From Gammaproteobacteria bacterium (GTDB taxonomy: Bacteria > Pseudomonadota > Gammaproteobacteria > Pseudomonadales > Pseudohongiellaceae), in NCBI GenBank assembly GCA_028818225.1, contig JAPPOG010000045.1, positions 62,001 through 126,000 of the forward strand: DNA of 64,000 nt, in the 5' to 3' direction. Made by a program: the position numbers and the translations under genes. A model generated the notes under the pieces. It was not told where the DNA came from. It saw nothing but the letters and a program-made list of their open reading frames with translations, and made no database searches. Positions 19,638 to 28,416 of this stretch are shown here, in pieces (within the stretch, counting starts at the first letter, position 1; each line of letters starts with the position of its first letter).

Positions 19638-19731
19638 GTAGTGGATTAAGACTCCGATCCAGGCAAGCAAGCTTGATACCCTCAGATCATGAATCCCGGC
19701 TATTGCTTTCCGAAATCAGCGCTCTATAATA

Positions 19732-19747
19732 CTGTATAAAAATACAG
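19732..19747. promoter_or_regulatory. LexA box upstream of imuA
   Basis: CTGTATAAAAATACAG matches the gammaproteobacterial SOS box CTGT-N8-ACAG perfectly at the conserved positions. It lies 31 bases before the imuA start, so imuA-imuB should be DNA-damage inducible. Confidence 0.92.
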
Positions 19748-19778
19748 TTTTTATTCTTGCTAAATCCTAAAAACAACA

Positions 19779-20519
19779 ATGAAAACTTATTCGGAAAGTT
19801 CGACGAAGGCCCCAGAGTCCTTGCTTGATAGGGCATACAGCCATATAGACGGTATCGAGCAGGACGGTCTCCCAGCACCCAGCATCGAAGAATTACTCCA
19901 GCGCAATGCCGATCTCTGGCGCGGTTGCGACATGGCTGGCCAGGGTGTTCATGGCCAGAGCACCGGCTATCCCCAATTGGATGAAGTTCTGCCAGGAAGA
20001 GGCTGGCCACAAAATGGCCTGATGGAAATAATCAGCCCCCACTGGGGCATGGGAGAATTGCAGTTGTTGATTCCCCTGATGCGCTCGGTCATTGCGCGAG
20101 GCCAATGGATTCTGTGGATCTCCCCACCCCACCTGCTCTATGCGCCAGCCTTAACCCAGGCTGGCATTAATACTGATCAGATCCTGGTGGTAAATCTGGA
20201 CACCTCCTGTAAAGACGCTCTGTGGAGTATGGAAAAGGCTCTGCAAACCAAAAACTGCGGCCTGGTTTTGGCCTGGCAGACCTGGCTCCCAGGCAAAGTC
20301 TTACGCCGTTTACAGTTAGCAGCAGAGACTGGAAGCACTCTCGGTGTTCTTTTCAAGCATCGTGATAGTAAGTACTCACCATCACGTTTACGCATACAAA
20401 TAAAGGATTCTTCATCCAGCAGTGCAGATTTTAGTACGGCAGATGTGACCGTTATCAAGGCGCGGGGTAATTTCCGGCCTCTGACTACCCGACTAAAGCT
20501 TTATCAGCATCACGCATAA
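19779..20519 (+). CDS. imuA: SOS mutagenesis accessory protein ImuA
   Basis: A 246-residue RecA/SulA-like protein. The opening STGYPQLDEVLPGRGWPQNGLMEI corresponds to the conserved ImuA N-terminal block, followed by GELQLLIPLM, and later LVLAWQTWLPGKVLRRLQLA. The family supports translesion synthesis by ImuB and DnaE2. A perfect LexA box precedes the gene and imuB follows after 13 bases, so they form one SOS operon. Confidence 0.92.
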   Translation: MKTYSESSTKAPESLLDRAYSHIDGIEQDGLPAPSIEELLQRNADLWRGCDMAGQGVHGQSTGYPQLDEVLPGRGWPQNGLMEIISPHWGMGELQLLIPLMRSVIARGQWILWISPPHLLYAPALTQAGINTDQILVVNLDTSCKDALWSMEKALQTKNCGLVLAWQTWLPGKVLRRLQLAAETGSTLGVLFKHRDSKYSPSRLRIQIKDSSSSSADFSTADVTVIKARGNFRPLTTRLKLYQHHA

Positions 20520-20532
20520 CCCGGGGGCCGGC

Positions 20533-21999
20533 TTGGAAGACCCAGAAAGTACAGTACAACTCCCTCTTCCGTCCCCGTTCGGTGCTAAAGCCGAGGTAAT
20601 TGAGCTGCCTCTACCCGGGCAACCTGCCTCGGAATCCAAGCAGGATTCAACTCAGTTTCAAGCGAAAAAGCCAGACAATCTCTGGTATGCGGTTTATTTT
20701 CCACAGTTAGCGCAACTAACTGAATCGCAGCAACAGGAACATCTCAAGGAACTGGCTGCTGTGTTGGAAAGCATTAGTTCCACTGTGAGTTTTCATCCCC
20801 AGGCATTGATCTGTGAAATTCGCAGTAGCCTGAAATACTTTGGTGGCATCAATGCTATTCACAACAAAGTTAATGAACCACTGAAGGAAGCATTGAAACA
20901 ATTATCGCTGCCGGAATTTTTTCTTCATGCCGCCTGCCCAACGGTTACCGGCAGTTTGTTGTTAGCCCGATCAGGCCACAACGGTTTAGTCTACCGAAAG
21001 GACAACCTGCGTTCAGCACTGGGACAACTATCTACTGAAGTTTTACATTTAAGCAAAGAACAAAACCGTCGCCTGTACAATATGGGCATACGCCATTTGA
21101 GGGACATATGGCGCCTTCCTACCGATGGCTTGCGCAAACGATTCGGTAGCGAGTTCATGAACTTGCTTAAAAAAGCTTTAGGGGAAGCACCAGACCCTAC
21201 TCAAAATTATCTGCCGCCGCCCGCCTTTTCTACCAGTTATGATTTGCCTTACGAAGTAGAAAGCCTAGATCGTCTATTACCCATAGCCGATGAAATGCTA
21301 AGTCATCTTTGTGAATTTTTACGGCGCCGGGACTTAAGCATGAGTCATTTGGTATTTTATCTTAAACATGAAAAGCGTAATGGCACCGACATAAATATGA
21401 GCCTGCGCCAGGCAAGTCGTTGTAATAAGCATTTATTAATGCTGCTGGAAACCCATTTCACTAACCTGATGATTCCAGCACCAGTAATTGCTATGAAAAT
21501 GGAAGTTAAGAAGTTTGATGCTTTCATGAGTCATAGCGAATCATTGTTGGCAGAGGATAAACCGAATGGGCGGCAATACCATGACAACAATCTGTACCAG
21601 TTCATGGAGCAATTAAAAGCCAGACTAGGGGGACACTTCGTCAACAGCATCAATACCGTAGCAGAGCATTGTCCCGAATATGCTACCCGGCAAATCGCCT
21701 ATGATGAAATGGAAATAACGAGTAGGGCAGGGGATAAGCAGAAATCGATCCCTTTAACACCTCGCCCCTTCCTGCTGTTACAGGAACCACAGCAACTCAT
21801 TCTCAAAAACGGCAAGCTCTATCACAGCAAGCCTATTACTATTATTAGCGGACCGGAACGGATCGAATCCTACTGGTGGTCTGGCTCCGATGTGCGCAGG
21901 GATTATTATGTAGCCCTGGAACAGAATGGCAGTCGTCTCTGGATATACCGCGAACGCAGCGGCGAAAAGAATTGGTATCTGCACGGTTATTTCGCTTAA
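20533..21999 (+). CDS. imuB: Y-family polymerase-like protein ImuB
   Basis: A 488-residue protein of the UmuC/DinB-like family. It begins at a TTG; I see no ATG or GTG in frame near the expected start. The usual ImuB N terminus (LWYAVYFPQLAQL) begins only near residue 50, so there is an extra N-terminal stretch rich in Pro and Leu (VQLPLPSPFGAKAEVIELPL). The C-terminal block PRPFLLLQEPQQL and SGPERIESYWW are typical. ImuB is catalytically dead in studied species and acts as the hub joining DnaE2 to the sliding clamp. The dnaE2 gene is convergent, not in the operon. Confidence 0.88.
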   Translation: MEDPESTVQLPLPSPFGAKAEVIELPLPGQPASESKQDSTQFQAKKPDNLWYAVYFPQLAQLTESQQQEHLKELAAVLESISSTVSFHPQALICEIRSSLKYFGGINAIHNKVNEPLKEALKQLSLPEFFLHAACPTVTGSLLLARSGHNGLVYRKDNLRSALGQLSTEVLHLSKEQNRRLYNMGIRHLRDIWRLPTDGLRKRFGSEFMNLLKKALGEAPDPTQNYLPPPAFSTSYDLPYEVESLDRLLPIADEMLSHLCEFLRRRDLSMSHLVFYLKHEKRNGTDINMSLRQASRCNKHLLMLLETHFTNLMIPAPVIAMKMEVKKFDAFMSHSESLLAEDKPNGRQYHDNNLYQFMEQLKARLGGHFVNSINTVAEHCPEYATRQIAYDEMEITSRAGDKQKSIPLTPRPFLLLQEPQQLILKNGKLYHSKPITIISGPERIESYWWSGSDVRRDYYVALEQNGSRLWIYRERSGEKNWYLHGYFA

Positions 22000-22140
22000 A
22001 TCGATAACAATTTATATGAAAATCAAGAGCAGGAAGGCGCGCGGTGGCGAATTGCTAAGAGATAAAATGTCTATTAGTGCATTCGGTTTTGTCGCTCATG
22101 CCAAAGATACCGAAGGAATGTTTGGATTACATTCCCTGAG

Positions 22141-25100
22141 CTAAGTGAAATTTCTGGAGGATAGCTCCATCGACCCTAGCCAGTGACTGAGATCGACCAG
22201 TTCTCTGGCAATTAAATGAATCACTCCTTCACTTTTTTGTATATGCCCAACCACTCCCATTAGCATCGCCTGCCGTATGATGGGCCGAAAGCATTCTCCA
22301 AGTTTTGGCCAGACCACAACATTGACAAATCCACTCTCGTCTTCCAGAGTTAAAAATGTGACACCTGCTGCTGTCATAGGGCGTTGCCGACAGGTTACCA
22401 GGCCAGTGACTTTTGCCTGGGCTTCATTATCGATGTTAGACAATTCGCTGGCTGGCAAAACCTGATACATATTCAAATGTTCACGGAAGAGGGCGAGGGG
22501 ATGGCGACGTAGGGTAAACCCCGTGGAGCCATAGTCGCCGACAATATTCTGACCTTCACTGGCAACCGGCAGTAATACATCGATACCGAAGTCAGCGTCG
22601 GCGAACCCGGTATCAAAGGGGTCAGAGTAATTTGATCCAGTGTTTTTTTCATCACCATGGTGCCTGCCGATCAAATTACCCTGACCCCACTTCTTTTCTC
22701 CTTGTGTTCCCGATGCCTGCCAGAAAGCGCGATGACGATCCCCGCTTAATCCCCGCAGGGCATCGGCAGCAGCTAGTGACTCCAGATCTTTCTTATTAAT
22801 ACCGCTGCGAAACACCAGTTCCTGAATAGTTGCAAACTTTCCCGCCTGCCGCGCTTCGGTAATTGCTTGCGCACCAATATCAGACAACCCCTTGACTAAT
22901 CTGAATCCTATTCTTAATACGGGCTCCATGGTTTCCTCGCATGGGGACTCTAATCTTTCAAAATTTTGATCAAACTCCAGGGCACAGTCATAGAAACTTT
23001 TATTAATATCAACCGGTAATATGGACACACCATGATGCCGTGCATCGTTAATCAACTGAGCCGGCGGATAAAAACCCATGGGTTGACTATTTAAAAGCGA
23101 ACAACAGAACGCGGCAGGGTGATAGCGCTTGAGCCAGGAAGATACATAGGCAATCAAGGCAAAGCTGGCGGAATGGGATTCGGGGAAACCGTAATCGCCA
23201 AAGCCTTTTATTTGCTTAAACAATTTCTCAGCGAATTCGAGTTCGTATCCCCGCTCCAGCATACCTTTAACCAACTTCTCCCTGTAAGGTTCCAAGCCGC
23301 CTTTGCGTTTCCAGGCTGCCATAGCTCGCCTGAGTTGATCGGCTTCCCCACCGGAAAAACCGGCAGCCACCATGGCCAGTTGCATCACCTGCTCCTGAAA
23401 AATGGGTACGCCCAAAGTTCGATCCAGCGCATCTCTCACCGCCTCGCTGGGATAAGATACTGGCTCTTTACCATTACGCCGATTCAGATAGGGGTGCACC
23501 ATGTCACCTTGAATAGGTCCGGGCCTCACTATTGCGATCTGAATTACCAGGTCGTAGTAACTGCGTGGTCGTAAGCGCGGCAACATGCTCATTTGTGCAC
23601 GGGACTCAATCTGGAACACACCCACGGTGTCCGCCTCAGCCATCATGTCGTAAACCCCGGGATCTTCCGGCGGAATGTTTTGAATGATTAATGGCTCACG
23701 ACTGTAATCGCTAATTATATCCAGGCATTTTCGAACAGCAGTCAGCATGCCAAGAGCAAGCACATCGATCTTTAATAAGCCGAGGGATTCAAGATCATCT
23801 TTTTCCCATTGAATAACAGTGCGGTCTTCCATGGTGGCGTTCTCGATGGGAACAAGATGAGAAAGCAAACCCTGGCTGATGACGAAACCACCCACGTGCT
23901 GCGAAAGATGGCGGGGAAAACCTATGATGGACTGGGCGAGAAATATCAGTTGTTGGATTTTCGGATCGGAGTAATCGATCTCAGCATCCGCCAGCTGTTC
24001 TTTCAGATTCGATCCCCACCAGTAAATTGATTTTGCCAGATGGTCTAATAGTTTTTCGGTGAGTCCAAGGGCCTTTCCTACATCGCGAATAGCGCTACGG
24101 GAACGATAGGTAATAACAGTGGCTGCGATGGCAGCGCGATCACGTCCATATTTCTTATAGATATATTGGATAACTTCTTCCCGCCGCACATTTTCGAAAT
24201 CCACATCGATATCCGGTGGTTCATTACGTTCCCTGGAAATAAACCGTTCGAACAAAACTTCCACTCGAGCAGGATCCACTTCCGTAATGCCCAGGCAATA
24301 ACACACGGCAGAGTTCGCAGCTGAACCTCGGCCCTGGCAAAGAATGTGTTGGCTGCGGGCAAAGGCAACAATGTCATGAACAGTTAAAAAATAATGTTCG
24401 TAGTTAAGTTCTTTAATCAGCGCCAATTCGTGTTCGATAATGTTGCGAACTTTGGCTGTTGCTCCTGCAGGCCAGCGCTGACGAATACCCGCTTCAGTTA
24501 ACTCTCTTAACCAACCGTGAGGGGTGTAATCCGGAGGAACTAATTCCTGTGGATATTCATAACGCAGTTCGTCCAATTCGAAGTGACAACGATTGGCGAT
24601 CTCTATGGTGGCCGCCATGAGCTCGGCAGGAAACAATTTATTTATCTGTTCACGAGTGCGTAGATGGCGCTGGCCATTACTCTCAGCATCCAGACCTAAT
24701 TCTTCGATAGGTCTGGTTAAACGAATGGCGGTAACTGTATCTTGCAGGATGCGTCGACCAGCATCATGCATATAAACTCCGCCGGCAGCACAAAGCGGAA
24801 CATCGAATTGTGCTCCCAGCTCTTGTAGGTGTTTTAGCCTCTGGCGATCATCGCCACGCAGTAATAACTCGACCGCAATCCAGAGCTTGTTTGGAAATTG
24901 CCGCTTCAGCCAGACCGCCTGACAGGCAATTTGTTCAGGTTCCTGTGACAAATCGGGAAGCCATAAGGCCAGACAATCTTGCGGTAAGCTTTCTTCCAGC
25001 ATTTGGCGGTTTATGAAATAACTTCCTTTATCCGCCTCTCGTCTGGCACAGCTAATTAAATGACTCAGGTGACCATAACCCTTGCGATTACAAGCCAGCA

Positions 25101-25377
25101 AAACCAGGTGACAGCCTTTATCCATGACAAACTCGCTGCCGATGATGAGCTTGATATTCCGTTCCCTGGCAGCCACATGGGCTCGCACCACACCGCTAAA
25201 CGAACACTCATCGGTTATGGCCAGCGCTTCATAACCAAGCTCATCAGCACGCTCCACCAGCTCCTCCGGGAAGGAAGCACCCCGCAAAAAACTGAAATTG
25301 GAAATGCAGTGCAATTCTGCATAAGCAGGCAGAGCCAGGGGCTCGAGCTCCGTTTTTGCGAGGGGCTTTGGGGCCAT
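22141..25377 (-). CDS. dnaE2: Error-prone DNA polymerase DnaE2 (ImuC)
   Basis: A 1078-residue C-family polymerase, the usual length for DnaE2. The N-terminal PHP domain starts YAELHCISNFSFLRGAS. Polymerase motifs include CQGRGSAANSAVCY and PPDIDVDFENVRREEVIQYI with the catalytic aspartates, and later QHVGGFVISQG and ESHSASFALIAYVSSWLKRYHP. It lacks the long C-terminal extension of replicative DnaE. It extends damaged templates during the SOS response together with ImuA and ImuB. Its own LexA box sits 17 bases upstream of the start. Confidence 0.94.
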   Translation of the reverse strand: MAPKPLAKTELEPLALPAYAELHCISNFSFLRGASFPEELVERADELGYEALAITDECSFSGVVRAHVAARERNIKLIIGSEFVMDKGCHLVLLACNRKGYGHLSHLISCARREADKGSYFINRQMLEESLPQDCLALWLPDLSQEPEQIACQAVWLKRQFPNKLWIAVELLLRGDDRQRLKHLQELGAQFDVPLCAAGGVYMHDAGRRILQDTVTAIRLTRPIEELGLDAESNGQRHLRTREQINKLFPAELMAATIEIANRCHFELDELRYEYPQELVPPDYTPHGWLRELTEAGIRQRWPAGATAKVRNIIEHELALIKELNYEHYFLTVHDIVAFARSQHILCQGRGSAANSAVCYCLGITEVDPARVEVLFERFISRERNEPPDIDVDFENVRREEVIQYIYKKYGRDRAAIAATVITYRSRSAIRDVGKALGLTEKLLDHLAKSIYWWGSNLKEQLADAEIDYSDPKIQQLIFLAQSIIGFPRHLSQHVGGFVISQGLLSHLVPIENATMEDRTVIQWEKDDLESLGLLKIDVLALGMLTAVRKCLDIISDYSREPLIIQNIPPEDPGVYDMMAEADTVGVFQIESRAQMSMLPRLRPRSYYDLVIQIAIVRPGPIQGDMVHPYLNRRNGKEPVSYPSEAVRDALDRTLGVPIFQEQVMQLAMVAAGFSGGEADQLRRAMAAWKRKGGLEPYREKLVKGMLERGYELEFAEKLFKQIKGFGDYGFPESHSASFALIAYVSSWLKRYHPAAFCCSLLNSQPMGFYPPAQLINDARHHGVSILPVDINKSFYDCALEFDQNFERLESPCEETMEPVLRIGFRLVKGLSDIGAQAITEARQAGKFATIQELVFRSGINKKDLESLAAADALRGLSGDRHRAFWQASGTQGEKKWGQGNLIGRHHGDEKNTGSNYSDPFDTGFADADFGIDVLLPVASEGQNIVGDYGSTGFTLRRHPLALFREHLNMYQVLPASELSNIDNEAQAKVTGLVTCRQRPMTAAGVTFLTLEDESGFVNVVVWPKLGECFRPIIRQAMLMGVVGHIQKSEGVIHLIARELVDLSHWLGSMELSSRNFT

Positions 25378-25394
25378 AATAAAGGTCTAATGTA

Positions 25395-25410
25395 CTGTAT
25401 TTTTATACAG
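25395..25410. promoter_or_regulatory. LexA box upstream of dnaE2
   Basis: CTGTATTTTTATACAG is a perfect SOS box by the CTGT-N8-ACAG rule. It lies 17 bases upstream of the dnaE2 start on the minus strand and about 100 bases from the divergent amidohydrolase gene. Confidence 0.92.
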
Positions 25411-25511
25411 TATTTTTATGCGAATAAATTGTCAACAAGAAGTTGAATAAACAGTAGCTAGATAAGTTCCCTTTCGGGTACTTTGGCATAACGAGATAGC
25501 AAGGCGAGATC

Positions 25512-27200
25512 ATGAAAAAAAGACCAAGGATTCTAATGCTGGCACTACTGGCTCTAGCACTAAGTGCCTGTACAGCAACATCTATTCATTATGACCTGTT
25601 AATCGAAGACGGCACGATTTACGACGGCAATGGTGGCGAAGCCTACGTAGCAGATATCGGCGTCATCGATGAGCGCATCGTTGCCATAGGGCAATTGCAA
25701 GCGTCAGCTGATGAAGTGATTAACGCCCAAGGCTTGGCAGTGGCACCGGGCTTTATCAATATGCTGAGCTGGGCTACCGATTCATTGATTATCGATGGTC
25801 GCAGCCAGGGGGATATTCGCCAGGGTGTAACCCTGGAGGTATTTGGCGAAGGTCGCTCGGAAGGTCCCCTCAACGAGGCCATGCGCGCACAGGCAATAGC
25901 CGGACAGGGAGACGTAAAATGGCCAGTCGAATGGACCACCCTCGATGAATACCTGGAATTTCTGGCAGAGCGAGGAGTCTCTCCCAATATTGCTTCATTC
26001 ATCGGCGCCACTTCAGTAAGAGTGCATGAAATCGGTTATGAAGACAGACCACCTACAGCGGAAGAATTAGAACGCATGAAAGGGTTAGTAAGGGTGGCCA
26101 TGGAAGATGGTGCTTTGGGGCTGGGTTCCTCGTTAATTTATGCCCCGGCATTTTATGCAGATACCGAAGAACTAATTGAGCTGGCGAAAGTTGTTGGTGA
26201 ATACGATGGCATGTATATCTCTCATATGCGCAGCGAAGGTAATCGCTTGTTGGAATCAGTCGATGAACTAATTCAAATTGCCAGAGAGGCAAATATCGGT
26301 GCTGAAATTTATCACCTGAAAATGGCCGGGCAGCAGAACTGGGATAAGTTTGACGATGTTGTTGATCGTGTTGAAGCAGCGCGAGCAGAGGGGTTACATA
26401 TCACCGCGGATATCTACACTTACACTGCTGGCTCAACGGGTCTGGATGCAGGCATGCCACCGTGGGTACAGGAAGGAGGTTACGAGGCCTGGCGATCGCG
26501 GCTACAGGATTCAGCTATTCGCGAGCAGGTCAAACAAGAGATGACAACACCGACCGATGAGTGGGAAAACCTCTTATTGTCAGCTGGTCCTGAAGGCACA
26601 TTATTAGTGGGCTTTCGCAATCCTGAATTACGTCCTTACCTTGGAAAAACCCTGGCTGAAGTCGCCGAGGAGAGAGGAAGGAGCTATGCCGACACAGCCA
26701 TCGATCTGGTTATCGCCGATGGGAGTAGAGTTCAGGTAGTTTACTTCTTGATGTCCGAAGAGAATGTGGCAAATGGGGTTGCGCTTCCCTGGGTTAGTTT
26801 TGGTTCCGATGCGGCTTCCATGGCGACTGAAGGTAGCTTTCTGCAACAAAGCACTCATCCCCGGGCCTATGGGAATTTTGCCCGCGTGCTTGGCAAGTAT
26901 GTGCGGGACGATCGAGTCCTTACACTTCCGGATGCTATCCGCAAACTTTCCAAGTTACCTGCAACGAATCTAAAGATCAGAGACCGTGGCGAACTCACCG
27001 AAAGTTTTTATGCTGATATTGTGATATTTGACCCCTCTGAGATAGAAGATCATGCGACGTTCGAACAACCACATCAATATGCCACTGGCATGCATCATGT
27101 AATTGTAAATGGCGAAGTGGTATTAAGGGATGGCGAACATACCGGCGCCTTGCCAGGAAAAGTTGTACGTGGCCCCGGCTGGCTTGGTTGGCAGAATTAA
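25512..27200 (+). CDS. D-aminoacylase-like amidohydrolase lipoprotein lacking HxH
   Basis: A 562-residue protein with a lipoprotein signal (LALALSAC). The fold is that of N-acyl-D-amino-acid deacylases: YDLLIEDGTIYDGNGGEAYVAD at the start, then SHMRSEGNRLLESVDEL, EIYHLKMAGQQNW, WVSFGSDAAS, and a C-terminal IRDRGELTESFYADIVIFD. The first metal motif, normally GFIDxHxH, reads GFINMLSWATDSL here, so the HxH pair is missing while the later His, Lys and Asp positions remain. It may use one metal or have a changed reaction. A bidirectional terminator follows. Confidence 0.8.
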   Translation: MKKRPRILMLALLALALSACTATSIHYDLLIEDGTIYDGNGGEAYVADIGVIDERIVAIGQLQASADEVINAQGLAVAPGFINMLSWATDSLIIDGRSQGDIRQGVTLEVFGEGRSEGPLNEAMRAQAIAGQGDVKWPVEWTTLDEYLEFLAERGVSPNIASFIGATSVRVHEIGYEDRPPTAEELERMKGLVRVAMEDGALGLGSSLIYAPAFYADTEELIELAKVVGEYDGMYISHMRSEGNRLLESVDELIQIAREANIGAEIYHLKMAGQQNWDKFDDVVDRVEAARAEGLHITADIYTYTAGSTGLDAGMPPWVQEGGYEAWRSRLQDSAIREQVKQEMTTPTDEWENLLLSAGPEGTLLVGFRNPELRPYLGKTLAEVAEERGRSYADTAIDLVIADGSRVQVVYFLMSEENVANGVALPWVSFGSDAASMATEGSFLQQSTHPRAYGNFARVLGKYVRDDRVLTLPDAIRKLSKLPATNLKIRDRGELTESFYADIVIFDPSEIEDHATFEQPHQYATGMHHVIVNGEVVLRDGEHTGALPGKVVRGPGWLGWQN

Positions 27201-27212
27201 AAATTGAATCAA

Positions 27213-27240
27213 AAAAACCGGAGCATCGCTCCGGTTTTTA
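27213..27240. terminator. Bidirectional terminator
   Basis: The stem ACCGGAGC-ATC-GCTCCGGT is flanked by A7 on the left and T5 on the right. It serves both the plus-strand amidohydrolase and the minus-strand secreted protein that converge on it. Confidence 0.9.
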
Positions 27241-27251
27241 GTGAGTATCGA

Positions 27252-28253
27252 CTAATTACCGGATTCTTCGGCAAGCCTTTCTTCTACTCTTGCACCCCGA
27301 AGAATATTCACCATCCCATAGTTACCTTCATGGCAGGCGTATTCATAAAGCTGCCCGGCAACTTTAGTCATCGGAATAATCGCGGTAACCCGATCGGTAA
27401 ACGTAGAGGGATCATCGATGGTCCATTGGTAATTCACTGTGAATGGATCGATACGGGTGAAGCGCTCAGTTAACTTTTTATTCTCGGCAGTACCCATACC
27501 CGGGTAGCTCTGGGTGAATCCAGTGAAATTGGTAGTTTCTACCACGAGGGTATCGCCATCCCAATAGCCTCGAGAATCACCCGACCACTGCCTGATTCCG
27601 TCATCCAGCTGTGGCCGATCAACAATAGGCACAATGCGTGCGTCATGAATCATTTCCATCAGGATCACGGCATGGTCTTTATTCTGCACGATCTGTAAAT
27701 TGTTGTTGTACAAGCTGGGCTGAAATGGGGGATCCGCATTGAATCCAACAATGCAACGCTCAGACAGACCCCGATCTTCCGGCCCATCTTTACTAATGCC
27801 ACCCACGACAAAGCGAACTGGTCGATCCCCAGACACGTCTGGGCCAAGACCGCCGGCGATGGGTCTGATGCCCTCCACCAGGTCCGGAAATTGGCCATTG
27901 GTGGGATAGACGATATGGGAAGTTCTGATTTGATCGGTAATACCGGCGCTCTCTACCCAGAAGTCGTTATAGCCTCCAGGATTAGATTCACTCTCGATGC
28001 CAGGTACCGCCTGATCCGATGCAGCATCAGCGGCAGCGAGTCGAGCACGAAGTTGTTCTACTTCGTCGTCGGTCATGAACTCCCTGTCCCCAAAACGTGC
28101 CGGCCGTTGCATTGGCACATTGGAAGAAAAATTCCACACCCCCTGTAAGTCAGGATGACCCCATTCAGTTCTGGGTGCGATGTAGTTATCTTGGGCAAGC
28201 AACGGCCCACCAAGGAGTGCGCCGCATAGTGCCAAGAGAAGATTATTCTTCAT
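27252..28253 (-). CDS. Secreted protein of unknown function (paralogue of 57122-58132)
   Basis: A 333-residue protein with a signal peptide (LALCGALLGGPLLAQ). The mature part starts APRTEWGHPDLQGVWNFSS, has ERCIVGFNADPPFQPSLYNN near the middle and GYWDGDTLVVETTNF, and ends YEYACHEGNYGMVNILRGAR. The same blocks occur in the protein at 57122-58132, so the two are paralogues. I know the pattern as an unassigned family common in Acidobacteria and marine gammaproteobacteria, often near amidohydrolases. No catalytic motif is evident. A terminator lies just past its stop. Confidence 0.75.
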   Translation of the reverse strand: MKNNLLLALCGALLGGPLLAQDNYIAPRTEWGHPDLQGVWNFSSNVPMQRPARFGDREFMTDDEVEQLRARLAAADAASDQAVPGIESESNPGGYNDFWVESAGITDQIRTSHIVYPTNGQFPDLVEGIRPIAGGLGPDVSGDRPVRFVVGGISKDGPEDRGLSERCIVGFNADPPFQPSLYNNNLQIVQNKDHAVILMEMIHDARIVPIVDRPQLDDGIRQWSGDSRGYWDGDTLVVETTNFTGFTQSYPGMGTAENKKLTERFTRIDPFTVNYQWTIDDPSTFTDRVTAIIPMTKVAGQLYEYACHEGNYGMVNILRGARVEERLAEESGN

Positions 28254-28353
28254 TGCAGATCCCCCGCGTTCACTAGGATTTTCCTGAGATCACGGTAGTG
28301 CCTTTTGGCCGAGGAATCAACTGTAGGGCAATCGTCACTTTCCTTTGCATACT

Positions 28354-28380
28354 AAAAAGGGCTCCTCATGGAGCCCTTTT
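28354..28380 (-). terminator. Terminator of the TorF-like porin gene
   Basis: Read on the minus strand, GGGCTCC-ATGA-GGAGCCC is followed by TTTTT. It begins about 37 bases past the porin stop codon. Confidence 0.85.
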
Positions 28381-28416
28381 CAGGCTTACAGTTTTAGCTA
28401 ACAGGGCGATATTCGC

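Noticed and set aside
21926-22144. 72-residue plus-strand ORF between imuB and dnaE2
   Set aside because: It begins inside imuB in another frame, has no ribosome site and runs to the dnaE2 stop; no family resemblance.
25512-27200. Frameshift or sequencing error at the missing HxH
   Set aside because: The frame is open on both sides and flanking residues align with the family, so the change is substitution and not a frameshift.
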